A stretch of 64,000 nt of DNA from Mortierella alpina (GCA_029449245.1 JANATF010000002.1:2542001-2606000), one strand, 5' to 3'. Counted from the stretch's first letter, positions 33,920-46,356 are shown. The notes: generated from the sequence alone by a model not told the origin. Translations and numbers: made by a program.

Positions 33920-35572
33920 CGTTGAGCTGAAGGGGGAGAGGGAGAAAAATTAAAAAGATGTTTGTTCTACAGGGGTATATTAAGCTGTTGAAGAGCTGTA
34001 CAGTTGTATGGTATTGAAAACCGTTTTTGTAGACGGAAATATAAATGCTAAAGGTGCGAAAGAAATGAAGAGTTTGGGGGACGGGCTGAGAGAAGAATGC
34101 TCTCTCTTTATAAAGCCCCGCAGGTTTCCAGCTATACCTCGCCCTGTCCTATCCCGCCCACATCTGTTTTTGCAGACTTGAATAAAGAGAGAGGGGCTCA
34201 GATGTGTTGCGGCGTAGAATGTGGTCCTAATATGGATGAAAAGGTGTATGGCATCTTTGGTGTTTGCATTTGCGCAAAAGTTGCACACGTAAGTTCGGGA
34301 TCCTGAGCGTAACTCTGTATGTGCCAAGGACTTGCAGACAAATCGGTGTATCAAAAACACCAGAGTCACATACCATTTTTTAGTGTTTGCGCGTGCAAGG
34401 ACCTTCTTGGCAAAAAAGAGGGACGTTCTCAAGGACCGCCAAGTACACCACAACAATAACGGTAATCAAGTGATGCAGAAAAGGAGCTGTGTTGAGTCCT
34501 CGGCATTCGATTCCATAGTTGGACTTTTGGTCGCGCAAAACCCTCTTGGCAAAGTGGGGCGTTCAGGGGACATTCACAATGAAGTGTGAAAGGTAGGTAG
34601 TTGCGTTGCTCGGTGTTCCTGAATTGCATTGTGCCCACCTATTTTTTCTATCCCACGGTCATTCACTCCTGCAGGGATATACATCAGTTCCTCAATTGGT
34701 TACCTTGCGACTCTCCACGTTTGTCGGTGGATGCTGTTCTAGGATTGCTTTTGTGCCAATATCGTCGTACATAAAACGAAGAGAGGGGAAGACCTGCTGC
34801 TTGCGTTTTATGTTCTTTTTTTTCGAAGCGGTTCATCGAGCTGGATGGCGGCCATTGAGAACATGGAATTGCAACACTCGCGATGAGGATGTCCAGCGCG
34901 TGTTTGTTCCTTTTTTTCCCAGGCAACTCGGCACAGTGCCAAGCACTCTTACGTCTGTTGTGGGAAACCGTCCCCCGTCGAACCTTAAAAAATCAATGGT
35001 CGCTTGATCATTGGCCAGCAGGCGCGGCGAGGTAATCGCTTCCCTCTGCTCAGAACCCGCCTATTTTATTTTTTTCTTTGTCCCTCTTCTTTCATCCTTC
35101 CTGCAAGAGGTGCAGCAGTGAGCCTAGGCACAAGAATAGATCCAGGGACGATGAGGGTCGAAAGGTGAGTCTTTCCCAACGGAAAAACCACGAAACAAGT
35201 TTTTGACTTGCCGATCCCCAGAACCTCTGCATTCCTCATCTCCTGCGTAGATTGGTCAACGTGAACACGTCGCGCGAGGATCGTTTGCATGAAAGCACTG
35301 ACACAGGGCAAGTCGCGCAGGTAGTGACCTGGTCATTGCGTACCTCGAGCGACGATCATGACGACCACAATGTTCGCTGGATCCCGGCCTCTGAAGTATT
35401 TTTTTTTTTTGCAAACCTCGCTCTCTTATCATCTCAGCCTTGCTTTTTGATCTCAAACACTTATGCACTCTGCCCACACTCCACCCACAGCCTGCATGTA
35501 AAATAAAAAAAAACGGCCCTTTCGCAAGATCCCAATTTGCCGCAGTTACAAGAAACAGAATAGTCCACCATC
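33920..35572. promoter_or_regulatory. Divergent intergenic region, ABC transporter / secreted protein
   Basis: 1.65 kb between divergent starts. Scattered short open frames are not protein-like. A TTTATAAA box occurs at about 34105. A T-run at 35398-35410 and CT-rich stretches precede the secreted-protein start. No separate gene is supported. Confidence 0.45.
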
Positions 35573-37924
35573 ATGAAGATCCATATTACATTCATCGGTA
35601 AGAAAAAAAAAGAGACCTTTGGATACCTGTTAAGAAACAAGAGAGCCACAAGAAGCTAACATGGATGGTATTGAACAAATAACCCTCCAGTACCCGCAAT
35701 GGGCTTGATCATGGCTGCTACGCAGACACAAGCCCGAGACTCTTGGTTCGGAGTTCGACGCCACGACCCTATGGACCCTAGCCGAAGCGACATTCTTCAT
35801 GATAAGGATGGCCAAGCGGACATGTCCCAGGCCGCGGAGATTATTCATGCCTCAACAGCGGGACCAACTGACCTGCCTACGCACACTGCAGCAACATCTA
35901 TTTTTGCACCACCTTCTCCTCCCAACTCCGTCCATGGCTCGATCTCCTGCCCCAACAGTGGCGATCCCTTGTGCAGTAGTACGACGACCATGTCAGCCCA
36001 TCAAACCGAAGCCACCATGATCAACCCACCACGAACTGCTGACGAAGCCCTCTTTTCGTTTGGGTTCGTTGGCCACTTGAATGAAAAGCTGGGGCATGTC
36101 GTCGAGAAGGTCAAAGAGGCAGCGGTCCCCCGTAAAGATGAGCAGCTCTTGAATGACGACAGTGACACGAAGAGAAGATTCTTTGCAAAGAGAGGAGATG
36201 CCGTTTTGGAGAATGAGAAGAACAAGAAGACCAACGATGATCGTCATGGCTCGCATGATGATAACCATGAGGAGGAACACTCCTTCCACATCCTGCCCAT
36301 CCTTGACAGAATCAAGCGAGCCCTTCTGGAGCCTGAGGCATTGGATTATGAATACGCAGCAGACCAGCCCGGAACTGAGGACGACGTAGGGTGCAAGGAG
36401 GAGGAGGAGGACGACGAAGAGGGTGATGAGATGGGCAGAGTGCGTAACGACAGTATCCTGGCCCGTGTGCTGAGTTATCTTCCTAACAAGGCTACAGGAC
36501 GCACTGCCGAGTTTGTCACGGACACTTCTTCCTCCGCTGCCGCTAGCCCTACCCATGGTCCCAAGCACAGTCGCACGGCCGAGTTTGTCTCTTCCGCATC
36601 CCAATCCCTCAGTTCAGTGGCTCACAAGGCAACCTATGTTGCCAAGCGTGCCGTCAAAGATCTTGGCACCGAAGACACCCCCGTCCATGTCCATGTCCAG
36701 CACGAGCAAGATCCACATGTCAAACACCAAACCGAGGGCAAGGTCGAACACTTAAAGGGACAGGCTGCGCATGCGGCCTACCAATTGAAGGACGAGTTCG
36801 ATTCTGCAGTCGATCAAGCCAAAGACCAACTGGATCACTCCATCCATCCCAATCGCAAGAGGTCCGATGACTCGACTCGATCCTGGCTAGGCTTTGTCAA
36901 GAGAAGACGCTCTGATGACACACTCGCCCAAAAGGTCCAAGAGGCCAAGCAGCGTGTTCACGAGGCCGAGAGCGTCGCTGAGCAGAAGGCCGCGGAAGCA
37001 CAGCGCCTTCTCGAGACCAAGTTGAAGCATGCACAGCACGATGCCGGTGCCAAAATTCAAGAGACAAAGGACGCCGCCCAAAAGAAGAAGGACGAGTTTG
37101 AGCAGTCGGCCAAGGACGCCGCTGCAGCGTTAAAGAAGCGTCAGGCCCAGGACGAGACTGATCGTAAGAGGGCCGCTGAAGAGGCCAAAAAACGGGCGCA
37201 CGTGGTGGTCCTGGATCAAAAGCAACACGAAAAGCAAGAGGCTAAGCGTCTAGCAGTGGAGCAGGCCTTGCTCAAGAAGCGTCAGGCGAAAGAAGAAGCC
37301 GATCGTAAGGCCGAAGAGAAGCGTTCGGCCAAACTGGAGGCCAAGCGTCTCGCGGCAGAGAAAGCCGCTGCCCGCAAAGCCGAAGTTCTCCTCAAGAAGC
37401 GCGAATCCGAGCGGATGGCAGCCGAAAAGAAGCAATTGGAGAAGCGTGAGGCGGAGCTTAAGAGTGCTGCCGACAGGGCTGCCAAGGTTGAGGCTGCAGC
37501 GCTCCGGAAACGTCAGAACGAGCAGGCGGCCATTGAAAAGGAGGCGGCCAAGAAGCGAGCGGCTCTCGAGGCCAAGATAAAAGCCGAGGCCGTGGCGCAC
37601 GAGAAGCGGGTGGCAGCCGAGAGCAAGAAGCATGCCGAGGCGATCAAAGTTGCGCAGGATAAGATCCTGGCTGAGGAGAAGGCGGCGGAGATTAAGAAGC
37701 AACAGGCGGAGAAGGCTGCTACAGAAGAACTGAAGAAGCGTCAGGACCAAGAAAAGAAGGCAGCCGTGGCTGCAGCCAAGAAGGAGGCCGCGGACGCCAA
37801 GAAGAAGCGGGAGGCTTCAGAGAAACTTAAAGCCGAGATCGAGAAGGCGACCCAGGCAAAGCTGGAGGTAGAGCGACTAACAAAGGAGGCTCAATTGAGG
37901 GTCAAACGTGCTGCCAAAGCGTAG
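35573..37924 (+). CDS. Predicted secreted Lys/Glu/Ala-rich helical protein
   Basis: Two exons, 35573-35597 (25 nt) and 35691-37924, join in frame to 752 residues. The tiny first exon matters: it changes the N-terminus to MKIHITFIVPAMGLIMAAT, a good signal peptide with likely cleavage before RDSWFG. The first half is disordered and acidic, with paired basic motifs (TKRRF, AKRGD, NRKRSDD, VKRRRSDD) and a duplicated RTAEFV motif. From about residue 400 to the end it is almost continuous Lys/Glu/Arg/Ala, with LKKRQ-like units at irregular spacing. This predicts a long coiled coil or single alpha helix, reminiscent of TolA-like repeats. I do not recognise a family. A cell-wall or extracellular structural role is possible. 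If the ATG at 35699 were used instead, the signal peptide would be lost. Confidence 0.75.
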
Positions 37925-38055
37925 ATTCTTTCGAGCGATAGTATGTACAATCAATCGTGCACATTTTGGAAAGGCGAATAAGAGGTGCTCGGTTCTTATG
38001 GTATGTGTATTTTATTTTATTATCGCGCATGATATCTATCCCCTTGCGCACCTTC
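37925..38055. other. Short convergent spacer
   Basis: 131 bp between stop codons of the secreted protein (+) and the TEA-domain gene (-). It must carry overlapping or abutting 3' ends for both. Confidence 0.6.
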
Positions 38056-40135
38056 TCATGGGTAGGGCGCGAATGCTGGAAGCGGGTCATTCCTGAACCG
38101 CTTTGGTTGAGGTGGCCATTCAGATTCGAGCTCTAACGAAGATCGCTTTGCCAGTCGGGCACCAGGTGTCGTTGCCCATGGTCCCGTTCCTTGATTGTAG
38201 CTGAGATTCCACATAGGTGTTGGCATAGGATGATCCCAAGTATTGGAACGTGCTCTGACGGATGCTGTAGGCGGTCCGGTAGTTAGTCTGTACGAAGCCG
38301 AGCTCCCATTGCCAGGATAGAACTCATAAGCAACCACTAGTACCGGCTCTAGAGTAGTGCCATCCTCTGGGCTATTTTCATCAACCACCAGAGAAGAAAA
38401 CTCCTATAGACACAGTGTCAAATAAAATATCGGCAATTAGAAACCGGTTCGGAAGCCAGTGTCCGAGTGGATTGAGAATGCTTTTTCTTTCTTGGCTTTT
38501 TACCTGGACAATAGTCATGTTTTGTAGAGACGATTCCATTTCCTCAATTGATCCTTCTCGAAGCGTGTGCAAATACTCCTGCATCCATTCGTCGACCATC
38601 TTGAACTGATATACAAATCGGCCTTGGTGCCATGACGCTTGCCGCGTTTCTGTGCATCTAACAATCTCCTTGCCGAAAGAATAAACGGTGGTTGAGCATT
38701 GCACCGTGAGCATCTCTCTTGATTGGAACATATTGCTCGACAGGTAATGAGTGCGCTGGGATGGTCCCTCCAGGTTCATGCCAAGCTATTATCGGATTCA
38801 GCAAAGACAAGGAATGTAAATACTGAGTGCTCGACCTACGGCGATATTCGTGCTGACAAGCACGTCATTAAGCCTTTAAAGTTTGCACCGTGTTCGTTCT
38901 TACCCTTGTGCGCAGGAACAGACACCGTTTCCTGTAAAAGGATGGTCTAAGGATAGGAAACCTCGCGTCATCTAGCATGTTGATGTCCTGGCATGAGATG
39001 TGGTCATGAAAAGGCGTATCGTTTCTGATCACTACCAGTTCTCGATCTGATGACTGCTGTAGAAAGTAAAACATGAATTGGTTAGAGAACTGAAAAAGAC
39101 GTATTCCTCACTCTGGACATATATTGCGTTGATTTGCAAAAGGGGCACGAACCGAAGGTGAATCGTATCCTCTGAGTGAGGGCTCTTGCATAGTCATCTT
39201 GTACTGGCACGGCCAAAACGGATATTGCCCGCTACGGTAGGAGGCTGCAGCATCGTAATCGCTTTGATTTGGTGACCACGCCGAAAAAGAATGGTTCGCG
39301 GTGTTTGACCCATACTCCACGTGCTGTGAATGGTGAGGGGCCATCCAGGACCTCTCGCCTCGTGAGCTGGATGAAGGCGAACTACTTGTCACAAAAGGGT
39401 GAACCTGTGGATCTTCGGGGGATCCTTCCACCAAAAGATCTTTGGTAGGGCCATCAACTTGCTCATTATCCTCTGGTTCTGGGTTTAAAATCGAAGCAAT
39501 TGAGAGCTGTCTGTTGTGCGTTGGTCTCTTCTCCTCGTCGCGGAAGCCGCGACTCGATAGCCTCTCAAACTTCTCACTGATGCCCTCGGTAGGTGACAAC
39601 GGTGAGGGTGGCATGTTCTGTAGGCTGTCCTCGTCAAATATTTTCCTGATCTTAACCATCGCGGCTTCAAGCCATTCTGGATCATTGTTTTCGTCGGGCG
39701 AGGCATCAGACAGTAGTTCCATCACTGTGTGAGTGTCAGAAGCGAGAGTCGATTAGCCACTGCCATCTCCCAACGAGAACGAACGTATGCTTTGCATCAA
39801 CAAATAGCAAATCTGGCCCCTGAACGTTGCGCATGTACTCACAAATAAAGTCCTCTTTTCGCGTATTTTTCAGCACTTGGATGTGCGATGACACCTGCTT
39901 CCGGCTCCGTTTCTGTTGGGTTTCCTTGAGAATGTACGCAGCAATCAACTCATTGCGTCCTAGGTACAAAGCATGCAGTATATTGTGTTAAATATTGAGA
40001 AGGGAGTAGCCATACTTTGACAGCGATACATGAGAAGCATTTTCATCAATCCTTAAAATTCGCTCACGCGCATACCATAATGCTTCTCGTGTAATGGGAC
40101 CTTACGGCGTCCTAGCTTTGGGATCTCGCGAATAG
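38056..40135 (-). CDS. TEA/ATTS-domain transcription factor (TEAD-like), 5' end unresolved
   Basis: Sequence-specific transcription factor of the TEAD/Tec1/AbaA family. Exons on the minus strand are 40135-40076, 39959-39843, 39724-39153, 39056-38904, 38785-38504 and 38403-38056, all in frame. The first two encode the end of the TEA domain: REIPKLGRRKV, then YGRNELIAAYI and RKQVSSHIQVL, the DNA-recognition helix. After a disordered linker, exons 4-6 resemble the beta-sandwich YAP-binding domain of animal TEADs. Examples are CSTTVYSFGKEIV, GRFVYQF, WMQEYLHTL, LQNMTIVQ and LEPVLVVAYEFYP. The position of the TEAD palmitoylated Cys appears to be Asp. The 5' exon holding TEA helix 1 was not placed. 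A candidate (VYSIEATFA) lies at about 40310-40345. The donor at 39153 (GTTCGT) is weak but is the one that keeps frame. Confidence 0.85.
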
Positions 40136-43116
40136 CTGAGATGGGTACACGGAAAAGGTATCGACACGGCGAGACATAAAGAAGACAGTTGCACGACAAG
40201 GTTATGCTTCAAAGTTAATATATGAGCTCTTGTATCAATATACCTTCTAATCAAGGTGTTGCTGTCAGGTGTGCACGCGTGTGTATGTGTGGGAAGGATA
40301 GAAGCAAAGGTAGCTTCGATGGAATACACAGATACGCAGATAAACGGAACAAGTTTCCACTGAAAGCTCCTTGGGTTTGTTACGCGTAAAGGTAGCAGTC
40401 AAGAAGTGGGCTTTCGATCGTCAACAGTGTGTCGCCCCATCAATGATCAAATCTTGTGGGCTGTCTTCCCACAGCCCTGCCGCGAACTCGGGACGAGAAA
40501 CAAAAGAAAAGAAAAGAAAGCGTGGAAAAAGAAGAAGCCCAAAGCAATGCAGGGAATGGGAGAGGCCGGAGGAGACGGAGTGGGATGAAAGTGTAGACGG
40601 AAATTAAAATATCTGTCCCACTGCCCAAATTGCAATAAACCCAATCGAATGCGAGGGATCAATGGAATCACAACCTTTATCGATGCTAACAGTTCTCCTG
40701 CCTCACCACGCGAGCGAGCGTTGTGCACCGTGTACTTACACGAGGGCATAGGGTCATGAAAGTTACAAGTAGTACCTACTACACACACGAAGCACCCGGG
40801 CCTGTTTGCTTATTTTCGAGTTTAACGTTCCCTATCCTCACCCTTCCCAAACTCTTTTACAGGGGCGCAGGCAGCTCCTTTAGTTCATCGACCTTCCAAA
40901 GCGCTCAGATGTCAGGTAAAACCGGGAACACGCTCGCGAGTGTATGAAACAGAGCGACAGTATCAGGAACGCGCCCGTGTCACCCTCTGTCTCAGACACA
41001 GAAGTACATCTTCTAAAAACACAAAAACCATGCTCACGGACTTACGCCCCTGCCTCTTGACACATCCATGCATCGGGTGAGAGTGGTAACTCCCCATCCA
41101 GTATTTCTCCCTTCTTCCCTCCCCCCTCTCTTCGCTCCGCCGATAAGATCACCCCCCCCCCACTAATTGACGAATGATTATTAGCAGCCAGTTGCTCTCA
41201 ATCCTTATTGATTCACTCAAATGAACCATCACTTAAACCAAGGGCTCCCACCGATGATTGTTTTGTGTTTGTGTCACTCCGCGCAACAACATCCCACATT
41301 GTAATATAATGGCGCGCTGCTAGTGAGTGAAAGGTCCGGGTACAGCAGTCCAGGGCAGAACTTTGCGTAGTTTAGGTTGGGGACGCGCGAGGAATGTGGA
41401 TGACAGAACAAGGTGGCACCGCCCAATGATCGCACATACTCAAGGTTCCCTTATTGCTGTTTCTGATGTATGCACTGTGCATAAGATGTACACACCCAAA
41501 CGTAGCAAAGAAACAATCTGACACCACACTAGGTGATTCGCTTACCCGTCATAAACGCATTTTCGACAGCTTCCGGCCACACCTACGATTGGGGGAGAAT
41601 AGACGAAGAGAGAAGACCAAACAGGTTAGAACAAGATGACACATTGACCTTGCTTTCGCCTATTGTCCCAATTCGAACCCCAGATTGTCCTTGAAAACGT
41701 GTCTGAAAAGCACGCCACACAAACGGGTGTGCGTGCGTGCGTACGTGCACGCGTCCGAGCCATTTGTCCGCGAAAGATTGAGACAAATAGGCACTGCGAC
41801 CAGCGATCCACCAGTGCAAAGGGGGATGAATCAAGGGTGTGGTTTGTTGATCAAACAGAGACACTAGGGTACATCCACAATTGGCATATTTAAAAACTGC
41901 AACAAGGACGAGCTGCGCCGAAATGACCATAGTAATGAATACATTACGATAGTACATTATAATGTCAAGTTGGATGGTGTGGAGGAGTTCTGATACATGT
42001 AGCATGGTGGCAGTGAGAGGTGGGGACGGAAGGGGGCAACCGGGCTAGCAGGGCGGGAGAGAGCAACACGCGCGATACAAAATGAAGAGCACATCGCTGG
42101 TAGGAAATGATGAAATACGGATGGGAGTGATACATGATGAGCAACATGGATAAACAAGGGAACGCGTGCATGAGATTACAATAACTCCCATTCCCTCAAC
42201 CTTGGCTCCGTCCCTTTTTTGTACTGTACGAGAAGGAATGCACAGAGGTGTAAGTGCGATTGATTGCCAGTACAATAGAGCACATAAAGTATCGAAAGAA
42301 CTTTTTGTAAAGTACAGAGCACGGTACAACTCTTAAATTTTGTATTGATTGCCATATAGCTTCTCACTGGTAAAAAAACAATCACCAATGCGGATGCTAA
42401 TCCTGGAAACAGACCCGCAGCAAAACCAGCAGCAGGTGCAGTAGCGCGCAGTGTATATGTGTATAGGGTCTGTGTGCGATCTGGAGCCAACAGTCATTTC
42501 ACAGCCCGAATGATATTCACAACTGATGTGCAGACAGTAACGGTCAAAAGGCAGAACAAGGAAAGGGGAGGAAAGGGGGATTGGATTAGATCATCCATCC
42601 TTGTGGACGAAGAGGGGGATAGGCGTAAAGAGCGAGCAAGAAAGAGACACATGGATGTCAAACCAACGTCTATCTTTCGTCTGGATAAGCAAAGCTGCTC
42701 ATCACACACCTGCCCAAAGATCGATCATTAGGAACAAAAGTCTCCATGCAAGAACACGCAGGCGCAAGAATAGCAAATGTGTGCCTTTTTCTCGCTCGCG
42801 CTCTCACTCTCTCTCTCTGCCTTCATGCATTACGTGAAAAGTAACATGACATGGCATGCCTTAACAAGGAAAGAGGTATAATAAAAGAAAGGGCGTGTGT
42901 CCATACGATTAAGTAGAAGAACCACATCCACGGCTCAGTCTTGCCCAAGAAGCTCCTGTTTGCCTTGTGCCCCTCCCCTTCTCTCTCTCTCTCTTCCCCA
43001 TTGCAAACCAAGGAACTCAGTATAGGAAAATCCTGCATGCAAACAGACCAACATACGTTCCTCGCCCGATGACAGCAGAAGCGGCGGTATTTTCCCCACA
43101 AAAAAAGATGCTTTAC

Positions 43117-43362
43117 CTCTTCCTTTGCCTTTTTGGATCCAGCGGAGAGGGGACCGGTGGAGTGTCGAGACATGGCTGAGATCTCTGTACTGAACATGGC
43201 TGCTGAGGATGATGAAGATGCGGAGGATGAGGACGGTGCCGACGACGAGTAATAAGAGGGGTGAACTGGATGATGTGCCGATGCCTGATGGTATGAAGGA
43301 TGGTACTGGTTGCTGTCATGAGGATACGTGGCAATCCTCGGTACACTGGAGGAGAGGGTCAT
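43117..43362 (-). CDS. Possible first exon: Ser/His/Tyr-rich N-terminus
   Basis: 82 codons from an ATG at 43362 to a consensus donor (GAG|GTAAAG) at 43117. The sequence is rich in Ser, His, Tyr and Pro and ends with SKKAKEE. This is typical of a disordered N-terminus of a fungal transcription factor. No downstream exon was found nearby. It lies on the same strand as the TEA factor with nothing recognisable between, so it could be that gene's first exon across an intron of about 2.7 kb, or a fortuitous open frame. Confidence 0.25.
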
Positions 43363-44296
43363 ATTGATATGCTGTGAGGGGATATTCTGAGAAGAACGCT
43401 GAGGCAATGTGGATGTGTGATAGATGTGTGTCTTGTACTGGAGCACCGCTAATTGAGCAAGGAGAGGAGAAAGGAAGAATGGCGAGGGTTTCGGAGGCGA
43501 TGCGATAGAATAGGAGGCCGCCTTTTTATATGCGAGCGTGCGCTGGTAGACACGCTCGGGCGAGATGTTGGATATGTCAACGCAGGTACTTGAGGGAGAT
43601 CGGTGTATTGTATCTCCACTATATAATAAGTGGGTAATAGTGTGAAATCAGTTTTGGCAAACAACCACACAAGCAGGAATAACAAACAAAGAGTCGCCCC
43701 GATCAATGCTTGGCCGGTTCCCATGGAATCAGGTCCCACCAGGGTGCTCACGTTCCAGCGCTCACGATTATTGCATCTCTCTCACTTTTTTTTTGTGCTC
43801 TGCATGAGAACCGATAGGCCCGCAGGAGTGGAAGAGGGACGAATACATGTGTGCATCGCTCAATATGTGTGCGTGGGCAACCTGTGAGCACATAAAGGAC
43901 ATGGTCAAAGCAGTAACAAAGAAAAGGGAAAAAAAAGCCAGGACTCTGGTCATGTTTCCTGTGGAAGGGTGTAAAAACACGCGCATTGCCATGCAATGTA
44001 TCGCGGTAACGGGTTGCGGCATGATTCTTCCCTCCCATCACCATGTCTTCACCTCATGCTGCTCGTCTTTCTCCCTGTCTCATACAAACAGCCTAGTCCC
44101 ACCCAGTCCTCTTTGTATAGTCATGTAATGCATTTCAGTCCCTGAAAGAAAGAACGAGAAAAAAAATATGCCAAAAATCGATGGCCTCCCTTGGTTTGGG
44201 TTTGGTTGTCAAAGGCTTACTCAGGGCAAGGGTACGAATCCACATGCACGGGGAGATCCTCTCTCTCACTCTGTATTGTATCTGCCTTGCCTAGTC

Positions 44297-44316
44297 TTTT
44301 TTTTTTTTTTTTTTTT
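44297..44316 (+). repeat. T20 homopolymer
   Basis: Twenty consecutive T residues within a pyrimidine-rich block. Confidence 0.85.
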
Positions 44317-45805
44317 CCCTTTTACCCCTTTTCCTTTTGACCAACTACTGTTCTTTGGTACCCCTTTCCCTCTCGTCTCAACGCTGGCTCAGGTTTGTTT
44401 CTTTTGCTTTTCCTCTCTCAGTGGCCCGTCCTACCACTGCAGTGACCACGGAGGAAAGACAATCGAGGGGAAAAGGGGAGCGTACAAAGACCTGGTGAGA
44501 CGAGGGGACGGGACCAAAGCTGAAATGTTGCCCAGTGGTGTGGAAAATCCGCAGCGACAATGAACGCGAGATCCAGGGTTGAGGAAAGCAAGGGCGGCGG
44601 CAAGGAAGACGAAACTCGTAGTGAGAGAAGCGAGGGAAGCGAGAGCGAATAGCAAGCCAGTGCACCCGCGGAGAGGAATGGAGCCTGACCAGTGAGCGTG
44701 GTGGTTGGTACAATATACAAAGTAAGTCAACTTCAGTCCAAATTCCCGATGCAGGTGCCTGTGCGTCCACTGATAGCATTGCGCCATGCCAGGACTGGGG
44801 CTGTCCACACATGGCAAGAGCAAGATGAGTTTTTTTTTACATCGGGCGCTGGCCCCTGTCCAACGGCCTTGCCCTACCCTGTCTTTTTTCTTGGACATCT
44901 CGTCCCTTTTTTTAGAACAGGCTAAGAAGGGTCATGTCACCGAGATCTGGATGCCGTGGATCGCAAGAGAGGCATAGATCCACCTTGCTCATCTTTTTTT
45001 TTCTTTTTTTTTCTTTTTTGATACTCCTTGTTCCTGCTCTCCACCTTCCCCTGGACATTCCAGGCCACCCTTCTCACACGTCGATCACAGTTACCCGCCC
45101 AAACTAGTAATGACCAACGCGCACGCACAGGAGCACAAAAAGAAAACCTCACAAGGGCTCTCAAAATAACACAACTCGCATACAGAGGCACATACCCACA
45201 TTCCCTTTGGTCTTTTGTTCTTTCGCACGAGGATTACGTTGGTGGTGCAAAGCTCTCGCTTTTTTTTCCTCTGGAAACACAGCACTGTCGAAGCAGGGTG
45301 GCCCAAGTCCATTTCTATTGTTCACATCCATGCCCCCTCCCCTTTGATGTGTTTGCGCTCTGCGCTATATGTATATCATCCGTTGCCGCGGACATCCGTG
45401 CTTTTTCCGTCGTTCTTTGTGTCCGCATGGAAAGGCAGGGCTCACTCATACATATAGATTTGGTCACAGCTGACAGGGAGTGCAAGTTGCGTAAAAGAAT
45501 TGTGCGTTGGATTCGGAATGTAGTGCTTGGCATGCACGCATGAGAAATGGAAGCAACGTCCTCTCTCTGCCTGCTAGAGTCTTACCTCGGCCACTACCAG
45601 AGAGGAAAATGTGTTGAACTAAAGAAAGCGACGGAGAAGGGAAAATAGAGCTAAAGCACAAGGGCGGATGTGACGAGGCAAAAAGAAAATGAAGAGCGAT
45701 CGGCTGAGCTAAAGGAGAGGTGGTGATATGTGGGTTGGGGCTTCGCTGCGGCGTACGGCGCAAGGGTGGAGAGGGCAGGGCGAGAGATAGACCGAGAGGG
45801 AGAAA

Positions 45806-45920
45806 GTGTGCGTGTGTGTGTGTGGTGTGAGAGAGAGTGCGTGTGTGTACGTGTGTGAGTGTTGTGTGTCTGTGAGAGTGAGAGAGAAAGAGAGAGAGAG
45901 AGAGAGAAAAAGAGAAAGAA
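45806..45920. repeat. GT/GA microsatellite block
   Basis: Alternating GTGTGT and GAGAGA tracts over about 115 bp. The minus-strand open frame over it is therefore a low-complexity artefact (poly Ser/Leu and His/Thr). Confidence 0.85.
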
Positions 45921-46356
45921 ATAGGGCTGAAGTCGAGAACCCACACTGATGGCTCGAGAGGAAAAAGAAAAAAGTGGTCTGCAAAGGGCTTTTTCCCTTC
46001 ATTCTTTCCCTTTTTGCTCGCCTCCCTTAGGCATGCGCACACACCCCCCTCCCCCGCGGCCGTCTCACCTGTTATCGGCGATGACCTCAAAATCGCATAA
46101 ATTCCAAGCTCCAAGGGCGTATGCTCCGCTCAGGACCCTTTGGGGCGACCTGTGGGCTCTACCGAGCATTAGCTAAGGTGTCTGACGTGTTCCACTATCG
46201 CCATTGCCTTGCAGCTTGCTTCCACATCTTTGGGCCTACTTATGAGGCGTCGCACCCTGGTTTGCTCCTAGTTCTATTTGTGTCCTGCTGCTGACACTGT
46301 GCCACCATACCATTCCGTATAAATAGCGTGGCGTCTTGTCTATGTCAATGTTTGCT

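Larger units (their letters stand above)
40136..46356. other. Long gene-poor region upstream of TEA factor
   Basis: About 6.2 kb lacking any recognisable conserved gene. It probably holds the 5' exon(s) and promoter of the TEA factor. A Ser/His-rich exon candidate is at 43117-43362. A T20 run is at 44297-44316 and a CT-rich leader-like block lies around 44290-44430. GT/GA microsatellites are at about 45806-45920. A C10 run occurs at about 41152-41161. Several open frames of 60-216 codons are low-complexity and overlap each other on both strands, so I do not call them genes. Confidence 0.4.

Noticed and set aside
33980-34456. 158-codon minus-strand open frame
   Set aside because: Composition is random and no motif or splice context is seen. 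It lies in the divergent promoter region.
41327-42731. Several 60-140 codon frames on both strands
   Set aside because: They overlap one another, lack motifs and have no consistent splice context.
45464-46114. 216-codon minus-strand open frame
   Set aside because: Its middle is translation of GA and GT microsatellites. No protein-like segments.
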